From the NCBI GenBank assembly GCA_018241225.1, contig JAFEEG010000010.1:416052-480051 (forward strand): DNA of 64,000 nt. The letters run 5' to 3'. The notes beneath the pieces were generated by a model that had not been told where the DNA came from, ran no database searches, and saw only the letters and a list, made by a program, of their open reading frames with translations. Shown in pieces: positions 28,702-38,042 of the stretch. The DNA is from Pseudomonadota bacterium (GTDB taxonomy: Bacteria; Pseudomonadota; Gammaproteobacteria; Burkholderiales; Burkholderiaceae_C). Each line of letters begins with the position of its first letter. Positions within the stretch are counted from its first letter, which is position 1. Both the position numbers and the translations under genes were made by a program.

Positions 28702-29661
28702 GTGAATTCGGTCGAGCACGCCGTTGCGGACTTCGAGCCCGGCTTGCCGCTGGCGGTTGCCTTCAGCGGCGGGGCCGATTCCACGGCCCTGCTGTTGGCT
28801 TGCGCGCGGCGCTGGCCCGGAAAGGTGCTGGCCTTTCACGTGCACCACGGCTTGCAGGCGGCGGCCGATGGCTTCGAGGCACATTGCCGGGCCGTTTGTG
28901 CCGACCTGAAGGTGCCGTTTTCGGCTCATCGAGTGGATGCCCGGCACGCCAGCGGGGAAAGCCCCGAAGACGCGGCGCGGCGCGCCCGCTACGCCACGCT
29001 GGCGCAGCTGGCACGCGAGGCAGGCGTGCAGGACATTGCGCTGGGCCACCACGCCGACGACCAGGCCGAAACCATCTTGCTGGCGCTCTCGCGCGGTGCC
29101 GGGCTCTCGGGCCTGGCGGCCATGCCCGCGTTGGCGCGGCGCGGCGGGCTCAGCTACCACCGGCCCTTCCTGCACCTGGCAGCAGGCGGCCTTCGCACCT
29201 GGCTGCGCGGGCAGGGCGTGGGCTGGATCGACGACCCGAGCAACGGCGATGCACGCTACACCCGCAATCGCATCCGCAGCGTGCTGCTGCCTGCGCTGGA
29301 GCAGGTCTTTCCCCAGTTTCGCAGCACCTTCGCCCGCAGCGCAGGTCACGCGGCGCAGGCCCAGGCGCTGCTGGTGGAACTGGCCGAGCAGGACCTGGCA
29401 GCCGTCGGCGTACCGCCGCGCATCGATGCCCTGCAGGCGCTGCCGCGTGCGCGACAGGCCAACGTGCTGCGCCACTGGCTGCTGCGCACGCACGGCTGCA
29501 CGCCCAGCGCGGCGCAACTCGAGGAACTGCTGGGGCAGGTGCATGCCTGCCGCACACGCGGGCACCGCGTGCACATCAAAGTGGGTACCGGCTTTGTCGA
29601 GCGGGTGGGCGTCACGCTCGATTGGTACAATGTCGCGCCCTCGCCAAGGCCTTCGCGCTGA
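28702..29661 (+). CDS. tilS: tRNA(Ile)-lysidine synthase
   Basis: 319 residues. N-type ATP pyrophosphatase P-loop SGGADSTALLLA at about residues 22-33, then GHHADDQAETILLALSRGAGLSGLAAM, and the IDDPSNGDARYTRNRIR signature near residue 185. It converts the anticodon cytidine of tRNA-Ile(CAU) to lysidine, making it read AUA. The C-terminal substrate-binding domain is short compared with E. coli TilS (432 residues). It precedes lysC by 80 bases. Confidence 0.95.
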   Translation: MNSVEHAVADFEPGLPLAVAFSGGADSTALLLACARRWPGKVLAFHVHHGLQAAADGFEAHCRAVCADLKVPFSAHRVDARHASGESPEDAARRARYATLAQLAREAGVQDIALGHHADDQAETILLALSRGAGLSGLAAMPALARRGGLSYHRPFLHLAAGGLRTWLRGQGVGWIDDPSNGDARYTRNRIRSVLLPALEQVFPQFRSTFARSAGHAAQAQALLVELAEQDLAAVGVPPRIDALQALPRARQANVLRHWLLRTHGCTPSAAQLEELLGQVHACRTRGHRVHIKVGTGFVERVGVTLDWYNVAPSPRPSR

Positions 29662-29741
29662 CCGGATGCAGGTGCGCTGCCCTGGTGCATTGCACGAGCT
29701 TTGCACGCGGGGCGGCATCCATACCTCCTAGATATTCACCC

Positions 29742-31010
29742 ATGGCATTGATCGTTCATAAATACGGCGGCACGTCGATGGGCTCGACCGAGCGCATCAG
29801 GAATGTCGCCAAGCGCGTGGCCAAGTGGGCCCGCGCCGGCCATCAGATGGTGGTGGTTCCCAGCGCCATGAGCGGCGAGACCAACCGCCTGCTGGGCCTG
29901 GCCAAGGAACTGGCCCCCTCGAAAACCGATGCCGCCTACGGCCGCGAGCTCGACATGCTGGCCGCCACTGGCGAGCAGGCATCGTCCGCCCTGCTGGCCA
30001 TTGCGCTGCAGTCCGAAGGCGTCGAGTCGGTCAGCTACGCCGGCTGGCAGGTGCAGGTGAAAACCGACAGCAGCTACACCAAGGCCCGCATCGAAAGCAT
30101 CGACGACGAGCGCGTGCGCGCCGATCTCAATGCCGGCCGCGTGGTCGTCATTACCGGCTTCCAGGGCGTGGACGAGGGCGGCAACATCACCACCCTGGGC
30201 CGTGGCGGCAGCGACACCTCGGCCGTGGCCGTGGCCGCCGCCATGCGCGCGGACGAGTGCCTGATCTACACCGACGTGGACGGCGTCTACACCACCGACC
30301 CGCGCGTGGTGCCCGAGGCACGCCGCATGAAGACCGTGAGCTTCGAGGAAATGCTGGAAATGGCCAGCCTGGGCTCCAAGGTGCTGCAGATCCGCTCGGT
30401 GGAATTCGCCGGCAAGTACAAGGTGCCGCTGCGTGTGCTGTCCAGCTTCACGCCGTGGGACATCGACATCAAGGAAGAAGCCGCATCCGGCACGCTCATC
30501 ACTTTCGAGGAAGACGAAAACATGGAACAAGCCGTTGTCTCGGGCATCGCGTTCAACCGCGACGAAGCCAAGATCTCGGTGCTGGGCGTGCCTGACAAGC
30601 CCGGCATCGCCTACCAAATCCTGGGTGCCGTGGCCGACGCCAACATCGAGGTCGACGTGATCATCCAGAACCTGAGCAAGGACGGCAAGACCGACTTCAG
30701 CTTCACGGTGCATCGCAACGATTTCGCCAAGACCACCGACCTGCTCAACTCCAAGGTGCTGCCCGCGCTGGGCGCCGCCAAGGTCGAGGGCGACGCCAAG
30801 ATCTGCAAGGTGAGCATCGTGGGCATCGGCATGCGCAGCCACGTGGGCGTGGCCAGCAAGATGTTCCGCGTGCTGAGCGAAGAGGGCATCAACATCCAGA
30901 TGATTTCCACCAGCGAAATCAAGACCTCCGTCGTCATCGACGAGAAGTACATGGAATTGGCTGTGCGCGCACTGCACAAGGCCTTCGATCTGGACCAAGC
31001 AGGCGCGTAA
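29742..31010 (+). CDS. lysC: Aspartate kinase
   Basis: 422 residues. The kinase domain begins ALIVHKYGGTSMGSTERI and includes TLGRGGSDTSAVAVAAAM and DVDGVYTTDPRVV. Two ACT domains follow from about residue 265 (ISVLGVPDKPGIAYQILGA and VSIVGIGMRSHVGVASKMF with INIQMISTSEIK), which give feedback control by lysine and/or threonine. It phosphorylates aspartate at the start of the lysine, methionine and threonine pathways. A tRNA-Ser starts 23 bases after the stop. Confidence 0.97.
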   Translation: MALIVHKYGGTSMGSTERIRNVAKRVAKWARAGHQMVVVPSAMSGETNRLLGLAKELAPSKTDAAYGRELDMLAATGEQASSALLAIALQSEGVESVSYAGWQVQVKTDSSYTKARIESIDDERVRADLNAGRVVVITGFQGVDEGGNITTLGRGGSDTSAVAVAAAMRADECLIYTDVDGVYTTDPRVVPEARRMKTVSFEEMLEMASLGSKVLQIRSVEFAGKYKVPLRVLSSFTPWDIDIKEEAASGTLITFEEDENMEQAVVSGIAFNRDEAKISVLGVPDKPGIAYQILGAVADANIEVDVIIQNLSKDGKTDFSFTVHRNDFAKTTDLLNSKVLPALGAAKVEGDAKICKVSIVGIGMRSHVGVASKMFRVLSEEGINIQMISTSEIKTSVVIDEKYMELAVRALHKAFDLDQAGA

Positions 31011-31033
31011 GCGTGGCATAATCGCGTTCTTAC

Positions 31034-31126
31034 GGAAACGTGACCGAGTGGCCGAAGGTGCTCCCCTGCTAAGGGAGTATGGGGTGTAGAGCCTCATCGA
31101 GGGTTCGAATCCCTCCGTTTCCGCCA
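31034..31126 (+). tRNA. tRNA-Ser (anticodon GCT)
   Basis: 93 bases including an encoded CCA. Acceptor arms GGAAACG (31034-31040) and CGTTTCC (31116-31122), discriminator G, then CCA. The anticodon loop CTGCTAA lies in the stem CTCCC/GGGAG, giving GCT. A long variable arm (type II tRNA) and the T-loop GGTTCGAATCC are visible. A CATAAT hexamer 11 bases upstream may be its -10 element. Confidence 0.97.
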
Positions 31127-31171
31127 AAACTGGTTGCGCGGCAGTCCTTTTGGAAGACCGCGAAACCTCAG

Positions 31172-31199
31172 AAAAGCCCCGCCTGGTCGGGGCTTTTTT
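31172..31199 (+). terminator. Intrinsic terminator after tRNA-Ser
   Basis: AAAAGCCCCG, loop CCTGGT, CGGGGCTTTTTT: a GC-rich stem with A tract before and T tract after, 46 bases past the tRNA. It should end the lysC/tRNA transcript before the molybdenum hydroxylase genes. Confidence 0.9.
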
Positions 31200-31280
31200 G
31201 TGGGCGAGTCATTCGCATCGCACGCCGCTCGCTCCCTCGCGTACCATGCGTCTCTCAGTTTCTTCAAGCGGGAGACCTTG

Positions 31281-34094
31281 ATGAAGCGAAGGAATGACGA
31301 GCAGGAGGCCGGCGGCGTTTCTCGCCGCGATCTTCTGAAGCTGGGCGCCGTCGCCGGCATCGGTGTGTGGGTGGCACCGCTGTTCACCGAGGCCTACGCC
31401 GCGCTCTTCGAGGACAAGCTCCTGACGCCAATCGACTGGGCCGCCGGCAACGGCTCGGTCAGGTTCCGCATCGACGGCTCGGCCAAGGTCACTGGCCAGA
31501 AGATCTTCGCGTACGACATCCGCGCCCGCGACCTGCCGAACTGGCCGCAGCAGCAGTCGCACGCTCTCTTGCTGCGAGCGGGTTTCGCCGATCGGCCCTT
31601 CGCCGGCATCGACCTGGCCATTCTGGGCGAGGACCTGAAGCCGGACCGCGTCGTTACCGCCGAGGACCTGGTGCGTGACCGCATCGCCTTCCCGCCCTTC
31701 TACGGCGACGACATGCTCCTGCCGGTGGGCAAGACGCCCGCCTACCTCGGTCACGCCGTGGCGCTGCTGATCTTCGAGGACTTCGTGCGCTTTCGCTACG
31801 CCAAGGACAAGCTGCAGTTTCGCGACGGAGTCGTGAAGGGCGGCGATGTTAGCGGCCCGCTCGAGCGCGAGCCGTGGGCGGGCTTTCGCTATGTGCGCGT
31901 GGGGGGCGCCACGCCCTTCGACGAAGACCTGTTCTCGACCTACAAGGACACCGTCCTCTTTCCTTCCTTCAAGAAGCGCCAGGCGATCTGGCCCGAGGCT
32001 GTCATGAACGGGGCCAAGCTGGGCGAGACGGGCATGGCTCATGTGAAGGCCATTGCCGACGAGTTGGCGCAACCGCCCGAAGACTGGCTGGTGCTCAGCC
32101 GAGACTATTTTTCCCAGTCCATCGACACCGCCGCGCTGGAGCCCGACAACGCCAACTGCTGGTACGACCCGGACAAGCAGGCCTTGCACATGGTGGTGCC
32201 CACCCAGTCGCCGGTGGAGGTGGCCGAGTCCACGCTGCAGATGGTCGCCAAGTGCGCCTTTCCGGTGAAGAACCTCTTCCTGCACCCTTGCTACACCGTC
32301 GGCTACGGCTCCAAGGACCACTGCAACTTTCCCTTCTATGGCTTGATGGCGGCCTTGTATGCGCAGGGCAAGCCGGTGCGCCTGGCCAACGATCGCTTCG
32401 AGCAGTTCCAGACTTCACTCAAGCGCCACAGCATCCAGATGAAGTACACGATGGCGGTCAACAAGAAGACCGGCATGATCCAGTCCTTCAAGGGCGATTT
32501 CACGCTGGACGGCGGCGGCCGCATGAACTTCACGCCGTCGGTGACCCTGGTGGCCGCAACCTCCGCGCAGAGCATCTACTACCTGCCCAAGAACGACTTC
32601 ACCGCCGTGGGCCTGGCCACACGCGCCATCGATGCCGGCAGCGCACGCGGCTATGGCACCTTGCAAGCCATGGGTGCGACAGAGATGCTGATCGACGAGT
32701 TGGCCGAGAAGCTCGGCATGGACCCGATCGAGTTCCGTCTCAAGAACGTCCTGCGCAGCGGCATGAAGAACAGCCAGGGAGCCATTCCCGCAGGCGCGGT
32801 GCGCGCCGATGAAGTGATGCTCAAGGCGCAGAAGCACGAGTTGTGGACCGGTCGCGCCAAGCGCAAGACCGAGTACGAGGCCGCCCATCCGGGCAAGCGT
32901 TACGGCGTGGGTTTCGGCTGCGTGCAGAAGGACTTCGGCACGGGCGCGGAGTCGTGTTTCGCCAAGATCGAAGTCTCGCCCGACGGGGTGTTGACGATGC
33001 ATCTGAGCGGCGCGGAAATCGGCAGCGGCATGGGCACGTCGCAGGCGGTGGTGGCGGCGAAATGGCTGGGCCGGCCGATCGACCAGGTGCAGACATCGAT
33101 CGTGGACTGGCCCGAGTTGCCGATGAAGGTCAGCGGCGACCCCTACCTGATGAGCCAAGCCGACCAGGACAGTCATCAATCCGACCCGGCCTGGACACCC
33201 AGCTACTGCTCGCCCTCGAGCGCCAGCAACTCGGCCTACTACTTCTCGCACGGTACGCGCGAGACGGCGCGGGTGCTGTTCGAACACGGCCTGTGGCCCG
33301 CCGCCATGTCGATCTGGAGCTCCGGCTTCGGAGGCGGGCAGGCTGCGCCCTATGTGATGCGGATCGAGGACGCGCGCTGGGTCGAAGGCAAGCTCACCTG
33401 TGCCGGCATGGAAGCGCTCACGCTGGCGCGGCTGGCCGCACAGGCGCACAAGCTCGGCCTGGTGACTGGCGTGGTCGCCCACACCTTCAACCGCTGGCAA
33501 TGGGCCGAGGCGGACTTCACGGTGGACGGCCAGACGCACCGCCGGCCGCTGGACGGCCTGGCCGTGCGGCACGCGGAGCCTGGCGGCTATGCGGTCGTCG
33601 CCCGCCAGAAGGTCTTCTATCCACCGCTGCAGCGCAACAACGCCGGCGTCACCTACTACAGCGCCATTGCCACGCTGGCGGAAGTGGCGGTGGACATCAA
33701 CTCGGGCAAGGTCGAGTTGCTCAAGCACCACTCGGTCCTTGAATGCGGCAACCAGATCGTGCCGCAACTGGTCTCCGGCCAATTGCAAGGGGGCCTCGCC
33801 ATGGGGATCGGCCATGCGCTGCACGAGTACCTGCCGCTCTACGAAGACGGTCCCGGCAACGGCACCTGGAACTTCAACCGCTACCAGTTGCCGCGCAGCA
33901 AGGACGTGGCGGTCTGGAGCCAGCACAGCGAGGTCTTGCCGCCGCTCTCGGACACCGATCCGCCCAAGGGCATGGGCGAGGTGACGATGATCGCGATCGT
34001 GCCGGCCATCGTGAATGCCATTGCGCACGCCACCGGCCATCGATTCCGCGAACTGCCGGTGACGCCCGCCAAGATCCGGGAGGCCCTGGCATGA
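31281..34094 (+). CDS. Periplasmic molybdenum hydroxylase, large (molybdopterin) subunit
   Basis: 937 residues. A Tat signal, SRRDLLKLGAVAGIGVWVAP, lies at about residues 14-33, so the enzyme is folded with its cofactor and exported. The body matches the xanthine-dehydrogenase/IorB-type molybdopterin family, with GSARGYGTLQAMGATEMLIDELA, HLSGAEIGSGMGTSQAVVAAKW and the C-terminal catalytic Glu in PKGMGEVTMIAIVPAIVNAI. Substrate is not readable: aldehydes or N-heteroaromatics such as isoquinoline or nicotinate are possible. It overlaps the [2Fe-2S] subunit by four bases and is followed by a cytochrome, so electrons pass to the respiratory chain rather than to NAD. Confidence 0.9.
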   Translation: MKRRNDEQEAGGVSRRDLLKLGAVAGIGVWVAPLFTEAYAALFEDKLLTPIDWAAGNGSVRFRIDGSAKVTGQKIFAYDIRARDLPNWPQQQSHALLLRAGFADRPFAGIDLAILGEDLKPDRVVTAEDLVRDRIAFPPFYGDDMLLPVGKTPAYLGHAVALLIFEDFVRFRYAKDKLQFRDGVVKGGDVSGPLEREPWAGFRYVRVGGATPFDEDLFSTYKDTVLFPSFKKRQAIWPEAVMNGAKLGETGMAHVKAIADELAQPPEDWLVLSRDYFSQSIDTAALEPDNANCWYDPDKQALHMVVPTQSPVEVAESTLQMVAKCAFPVKNLFLHPCYTVGYGSKDHCNFPFYGLMAALYAQGKPVRLANDRFEQFQTSLKRHSIQMKYTMAVNKKTGMIQSFKGDFTLDGGGRMNFTPSVTLVAATSAQSIYYLPKNDFTAVGLATRAIDAGSARGYGTLQAMGATEMLIDELAEKLGMDPIEFRLKNVLRSGMKNSQGAIPAGAVRADEVMLKAQKHELWTGRAKRKTEYEAAHPGKRYGVGFGCVQKDFGTGAESCFAKIEVSPDGVLTMHLSGAEIGSGMGTSQAVVAAKWLGRPIDQVQTSIVDWPELPMKVSGDPYLMSQADQDSHQSDPAWTPSYCSPSSASNSAYYFSHGTRETARVLFEHGLWPAAMSIWSSGFGGGQAAPYVMRIEDARWVEGKLTCAGMEALTLARLAAQAHKLGLVTGVVAHTFNRWQWAEADFTVDGQTHRRPLDGLAVRHAEPGGYAVVARQKVFYPPLQRNNAGVTYYSAIATLAEVAVDINSGKVELLKHHSVLECGNQIVPQLVSGQLQGGLAMGIGHALHEYLPLYEDGPGNGTWNFNRYQLPRSKDVAVWSQHSEVLPPLSDTDPPKGMGEVTMIAIVPAIVNAIAHATGHRFRELPVTPAKIREALA

Positions 34095-34633
34095 ACACCA
34101 AGCCGCTGACGATCAAGATCAATGGGAAAGACGTGGGCCCGCTCCAGGTGCCCGATGGTCTGATGATGCTGGACTTCCTGCACGAATTCGCCGGGCTGAC
34201 GGGCTCGCGCCTGGGGTGCGGCATCGGCATGTGCAGGGCCTGCGTGGTGATCGTCGACAAGCCCGACGGCACGAGCGAGGAGATGCGCACCTGCATCACC
34301 GGCGCGCATCATTTCGCCGGCAAGGCCATCCGCACGGTCGAGGGGCACGCGCAGCGCAACGACAAAGGCGAGGTCACGGCGCTGTCCGCCATCCAGCAGA
34401 AGTTTCTGGAGCACTACAGCTTCCAGTGCGGCTACTGCACGCCGGGCTTCGTCAATGGCGCCACGGTGCTGATCGAGCGGCTCAAGCGCGAGCCGGTGGC
34501 CAAGAGCCGGGTCGAGCAGGTCATTACCGAATCGCTGGACACGCACCTGTGCCGTTGCACGGGCTACGTGCGCTACTACGAGGCGGTGAAGGACGTGATC
34601 CTCTCCACCCCCGGCCTCACCAAGGAGGGCTGA
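34091..34633 (+). CDS. Molybdenum hydroxylase small subunit, two [2Fe-2S] clusters
   Basis: 180 residues with no signal peptide; it is expected to be carried through the Tat pathway bound to the large subunit. The N-terminal plant-ferredoxin-like cluster has CGIGMCRACVV and a distal Cys in MRTCITG; the C-terminal cluster has QCGYCTPGF and HLCRCTGYVRYYEAV. This is the usual four-plus-four cysteine pattern of IorA/CoxS-type subunits, passing electrons from the molybdenum centre to the cytochrome subunit encoded just downstream. Confidence 0.93.
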   Translation: MNTKPLTIKINGKDVGPLQVPDGLMMLDFLHEFAGLTGSRLGCGIGMCRACVVIVDKPDGTSEEMRTCITGAHHFAGKAIRTVEGHAQRNDKGEVTALSAIQQKFLEHYSFQCGYCTPGFVNGATVLIERLKREPVAKSRVEQVITESLDTHLCRCTGYVRYYEAVKDVILSTPGLTKEG

Positions 34634-34636
34634 ACC

Positions 34637-35851
34637 ATGAAGGTCCTGCTCGTTCCTGCGCTTGCGCTGGTGCTCGGTGCCTGCGGCGGCCCCAGCGGAG
34701 ACGGCCAGCCGTTCAAGGCATCGCCCGAACAGATTGCGCGCGGCAAGTACCTGGCGCGCGCAGCCGATTGCGCGGCCTGCCACACGGCCCCGGATGGTCC
34801 TGCCATGGCCGGTGGCGTGCCGCTGGAGTCGCCCTTCGGCGCGCTCTACGGCAGCAACATCACGCCCGATCCCGAGCATGGCATCGGCAAGTGGAGCGCG
34901 GACGACTTCTACCGCGCCGTGCATGACGGCAGCGCGCCCGGCTCGCGCCAGCTCTACCCGGCCATGCCTTACACCTCCTATCGCGGGATGCCACGCGAGG
35001 ATGTGGATGCCATCTACGCGTACCTGATGAGCCTGCCGCCGGTCAAGCAAGCCAACAAGGAGGCCGATCTTCATTTCCCCTACAACATGCGCTTCGGCGT
35101 CGTCTTCTGGAAGTTGCTGTTCCTGAAGGATGAGCTGCCCAATTCGTCGCAGGGCAGCTCGCCGCAGTGGCTGCGTGGGCGCTATCTCGGCAATGTGCTC
35201 GGCCACTGCGGCGAATGCCACACGCCCCGGGGCAAGCTGGGGCAGATGAACCTGGGCGAGTCGCTCAAGGGTGCACCGATGGGCCGCTGGATGGCCCCCG
35301 ACATCACGCCGGCAGGCCTTGCCGCAAGGGGGTGGACCGAGGCCGATGTGCGCCAGTTCATGAAGACCGGCGTGGCCCCCCAGGGTTCGGCCTTCAGCGA
35401 AATGCACCTGGTGGTCAAGCTGAGCACGCAATACCTCACGGACGACGACCTGGGCGCACTCGCACGCTACACCATGGGCGACAAGGCGCCGCCCCCCGAG
35501 CCGGTGAAGGCAGACGCCACCGCCGACCAGCGCCTGGGCAGCGGGCGCCAGATCTACCTGAACGCCTGCGCCGGCTGCCACGGGCGCGACGGCGATGGTC
35601 GGCCCCACGTGGCCGTCGCGATGGCCGGCAACGCAACCCTGCGTCAACCCGACGCGCACAACCTCATCGTTTCCATCCTCGACGGCGTGCCCGCCCAGGA
35701 ATTCCCAGGCCTCGAACGCATGCAGGACATGCCTGCCTTTGGCCACCAGTACACCGACGCGGAACTGGCCGACCTGGCGAACTACCTGCGCGTGCGCTTC
35801 GCCGGCCTGGCGGCCGACGTGCAGGCGGACACCGTCAAGAAGCTGCGCTAG
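34637..35851 (+). CDS. Lipoprotein triheme cytochrome c, electron acceptor subunit
   Basis: 404 residues. A lipobox (ALVLGAC, Cys15) indicates a lipid anchor. Three CxxCH heme sites are seen: CAACH near residue 46, CGECH near 195 and CAGCH near 312. This is the layout of cytochrome subunits of membrane-bound aldehyde dehydrogenases and nicotinate-dehydrogenase-type complexes. It starts three bases after the [2Fe-2S] subunit, so the three genes form one operon and the complex likely feeds quinone or a terminal oxidase. Confidence 0.92.
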   Translation: MKVLLVPALALVLGACGGPSGDGQPFKASPEQIARGKYLARAADCAACHTAPDGPAMAGGVPLESPFGALYGSNITPDPEHGIGKWSADDFYRAVHDGSAPGSRQLYPAMPYTSYRGMPREDVDAIYAYLMSLPPVKQANKEADLHFPYNMRFGVVFWKLLFLKDELPNSSQGSSPQWLRGRYLGNVLGHCGECHTPRGKLGQMNLGESLKGAPMGRWMAPDITPAGLAARGWTEADVRQFMKTGVAPQGSAFSEMHLVVKLSTQYLTDDDLGALARYTMGDKAPPPEPVKADATADQRLGSGRQIYLNACAGCHGRDGDGRPHVAVAMAGNATLRQPDAHNLIVSILDGVPAQEFPGLERMQDMPAFGHQYTDAELADLANYLRVRFAGLAADVQADTVKKLR

Positions 35852-35968
35852 GTCCCGCCGGGTTGCAGCAGGCGCAGCCACCACCTGTTCAAGGGGGTCG
35901 GCAGGCGCAAGCGCAAGTGCCAGACAGGCCCCAGTCCTTCTGGCGATGGTGGTCGGGCAAGCGCTGAG

Positions 35969-36469
35969 CTACTTCAGATCCAGGAAGTTGCTCTCGATCC
36001 AGACCCGGCCCTCTTCGTTCAGCGCGAAGGTGAGGGCCTTTTCCTTGGAGAGCTTGCCCTTGCGAATGGCTTCCGAGAGGGGGTTGGCGCGCTGCCCCGG
36101 CGCATCGTCGTTGCGGCGGCGGTTGTACACGTGCTCCTTGCCGTCTTCGCCGCTGTAGCTGTAGGAGACGCTGATGCCGTCGAGGTCGGCCAGTGGCTGC
36201 AGGAAGGCGATGAACTGCGACGCGCTGATGCCATCGGATCGGATGGCGTTCCAGTGCTTGTAGAGGACTGGGTTGGGCACGGGGCCTGGCCCGGCAGCCG
36301 GCGTGCGCGCGGCTGCCGGAGCCTGCGCATCCGGCGGTCCGTTCTTGCGGAAGAAATCAGCCACGATCTCGGTGAGCGACCTGGAGTCGGGGCTGCGGGT
36401 CTTGCCGCGTGACGGGATGGCCTCCAGGCTGTGCGGCACCGTTTCCATCTCCGTGCTGCGTCTTTCCAT
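35969..36469 (-). CDS. Hypothetical protein
   Basis: 166 residues from the ATG at 36469; an earlier ATG at 36499 is possible. No family recognised. A disordered, Pro/Ala-rich segment (about 45-70, PDAQAPAAARTPAAGPGPVP) separates a short N-terminal part from a compact C-terminal part with NPVLYKHWNAIRSDGISASQFIAFL and LNEEGRVWIESNFLDLK. No signal peptide or membrane segment. It is convergent with the cytochrome gene. Confidence 0.6.
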   Translation of the reverse strand: MERRSTEMETVPHSLEAIPSRGKTRSPDSRSLTEIVADFFRKNGPPDAQAPAAARTPAAGPGPVPNPVLYKHWNAIRSDGISASQFIAFLQPLADLDGISVSYSYSGEDGKEHVYNRRRNDDAPGQRANPLSEAIRKGKLSKEKALTFALNEEGRVWIESNFLDLK

Positions 36470-36843
36470 GACTGAACTCCTTCCAGGCCCAGGTGACAAG
36501 CGTGCGCTAAATCCTAAGTTCCGAATTCACATTCGCTGCTGCTTGTCGCAGGGTCTCATGCGCAATTCGTGGCGTATTTCGCAGTGCCGACGAGATGCGA
36601 AAACGACCTTGCGCAGGACCTCCTCACAAATGAAATCCAAAGTTCTCGCTGGACGCGGCGCGGCTGATGCGCCCGAGGCCAGGCTGCCGGCTACACCATC
36701 GCATCACCCCGGCGCCTGCACTCGTGTGGCAAACATCACGTGCCGGACGATTCCGAGAAGAATCAAGGGCAACTCCTGACGGGTTTCAAGTGTTTCTTGC
36801 TTGATTCTTCGCGAGCGCTCATTCCGGCGCGCGAGGAGTTGCG
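36470..36843. other. Non-coding stretch with one long inverted repeat
   Basis: 374 bases between a divergent hypothetical gene and the gene at 36844. I see no convincing ORF, tRNA or promoter consensus. The only clear structure is an 11-bp inverted repeat in 36757-36810, listed separately. Confidence 0.6.
36757..36810 (+). repeat. 11-bp perfect inverted repeat upstream of the 36844 gene
   Basis: Arms GAAGAATCAAG (36757-36767) and CTTGATTCTTC (36800-36810) separated by 32 bases, ending 33 bases before the start codon. It could be an mRNA hairpin in the leader or a pair of operator half-sites. A smaller hairpin CAAG/CTTG sits inside the loop. Confidence 0.55.
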
Positions 36844-37410
36844 ATGTCTATGCGGAAAGCTCTGGTGGCCGCGGGCCTCGTACAGTTTCTCAAGTTGTGC
36901 GTTCTTGCTCTTGCCGTCTCTTTGCCAACCGTGCAGGCGCAGCAGGTCTACCGCTGCGGCAACAACTACAGCGCCGAACCGTGCAGCGGGGGCAAGGCGG
37001 TCGACGTGTCACCGCCGGTGCGCAATCTCGATGCGGTGAGCAAGTCGGAGGCCTACCTTTGCGTCAGCAACAGTGGCGGCCGGTTCTGGTCGCCCGAGCA
37101 CTGCCGCGAGCGCGGCGCCCAGATTGACCGGATCGAATCGGTGCCGGCAGGCCTGCCATGGGACCAGCAGGTGAAGATCGCCGAGCAGCAGGCGCGGCAG
37201 GGCTACGCGATCCAGCGGCAGAACGTCACCCAGCACGGCGGAGCCACGGCCGGAACCACGGGGCGCGACCCTTCGCGCTGCGCCCATTTCAACCAGCAGG
37301 TGGAGCAGCTCGATATCCAGGCGCGCCAGCCCCAGAGCACGGCGTCGCTAGGCTGGATTGCGCAGCAGCGCAAGGATGTGAGGGACCGGCAACACAGGGC
37401 CGGCTGCTGA
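36844..37410 (+). CDS. Secreted DUF4124-like protein
   Basis: 188 residues. Signal peptide LKLCVLALAVSLPTVQAQ, then a short N-terminal module QVYRCGNNYSAEPCSGGKAV, the pattern of DUF4124 proteins. A second cysteine pair (YLCVSNSGG, SPEHCRER) and a C-terminal helix with CAHFNQQVEQLDIQARQ and a final RAGC complete it. Function unknown; probably a periplasmic protein with disulfides. A GAGGAG ribosome site precedes the ATG. Confidence 0.72.
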   Translation: MSMRKALVAAGLVQFLKLCVLALAVSLPTVQAQQVYRCGNNYSAEPCSGGKAVDVSPPVRNLDAVSKSEAYLCVSNSGGRFWSPEHCRERGAQIDRIESVPAGLPWDQQVKIAEQQARQGYAIQRQNVTQHGGATAGTTGRDPSRCAHFNQQVEQLDIQARQPQSTASLGWIAQQRKDVRDRQHRAGC

Positions 37411-37413
37411 CCG

Positions 37414-37923
37414 CTAGGCCGGTGCGCCCGGCACGGTTCGCCGCGACTTGTGCAGGCGGATGAGCTGCACCGTCACGCCCACCAGGAAGATCACGAACAC
37501 CACGCCGATCAGCTTCTGCAGCATCGGGTCGTCCGGCCCGGTGAACAGGGGCGCGCCTGCGGGCAGGCGCGAGAAGGTCTCGGTAAAGCCCGGGATCATG
37601 TGGAAGAAGAAGGTGAGCGAGTAGCTCGCCGTGGCCACGTAGGCCGATGCGCCGCCGAAGAGCTTGCGGCGCCACGCCAGTGCGGCAATGGCCAGCACCA
37701 CCAGCGTGATGATGCCCAGCATGTGGGGCGGGCCGAATCCGCCATGCTGGAAGATGGGAAAGCCGGTGAGGCAGGTGAGCACCGTGGCCCCCACATAGGT
37801 CTTGCCCAGGCTGTTGTCGGGAATGATGGCCTTGTCGCGAATAAGGGCCCATGCGCCCGCGCCGATGGCCACGAGGCTGATCAAGGTGTGGATGGCGCCC
37901 AGGTTGGTCAGTCCGAGGATCAT
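37414..37923 (-). CDS. Four-helix membrane protein of unknown function
   Basis: 169 residues with four hydrophobic segments: GAIHTLISLVAIGAGAWALI, YVGATVLTCLTGFPIF, MLGIITLVVLAIAALAW and LIGVVFVIFLVGVTVQLI, plus an aromatic segment YSLTFFFHMIPGF. The histidines in the first and third helices recall small heme-type membrane proteins, but no family is certain. It is convergent with the DUF4124-like gene (3-base gap) and divergent from the catabolic cluster. Confidence 0.65.
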   Translation of the reverse strand: MILGLTNLGAIHTLISLVAIGAGAWALIRDKAIIPDNSLGKTYVGATVLTCLTGFPIFQHGGFGPPHMLGIITLVVLAIAALAWRRKLFGGASAYVATASYSLTFFFHMIPGFTETFSRLPAGAPLFTGPDDPMLQKLIGVVFVIFLVGVTVQLIRLHKSRRTVPGAPA

Positions 37924-38042
37924 GGTTTCGTGCTCCTTCGTTGCTGGTGGTGGTGGTCGTCGCGCGCGAGCGTAGCGTCAGCTGCCGGTTTATGCACTTC
38001 CGTCTGTCGGAGTACGGCTGGGCACCACCGGATTGCAACTGA

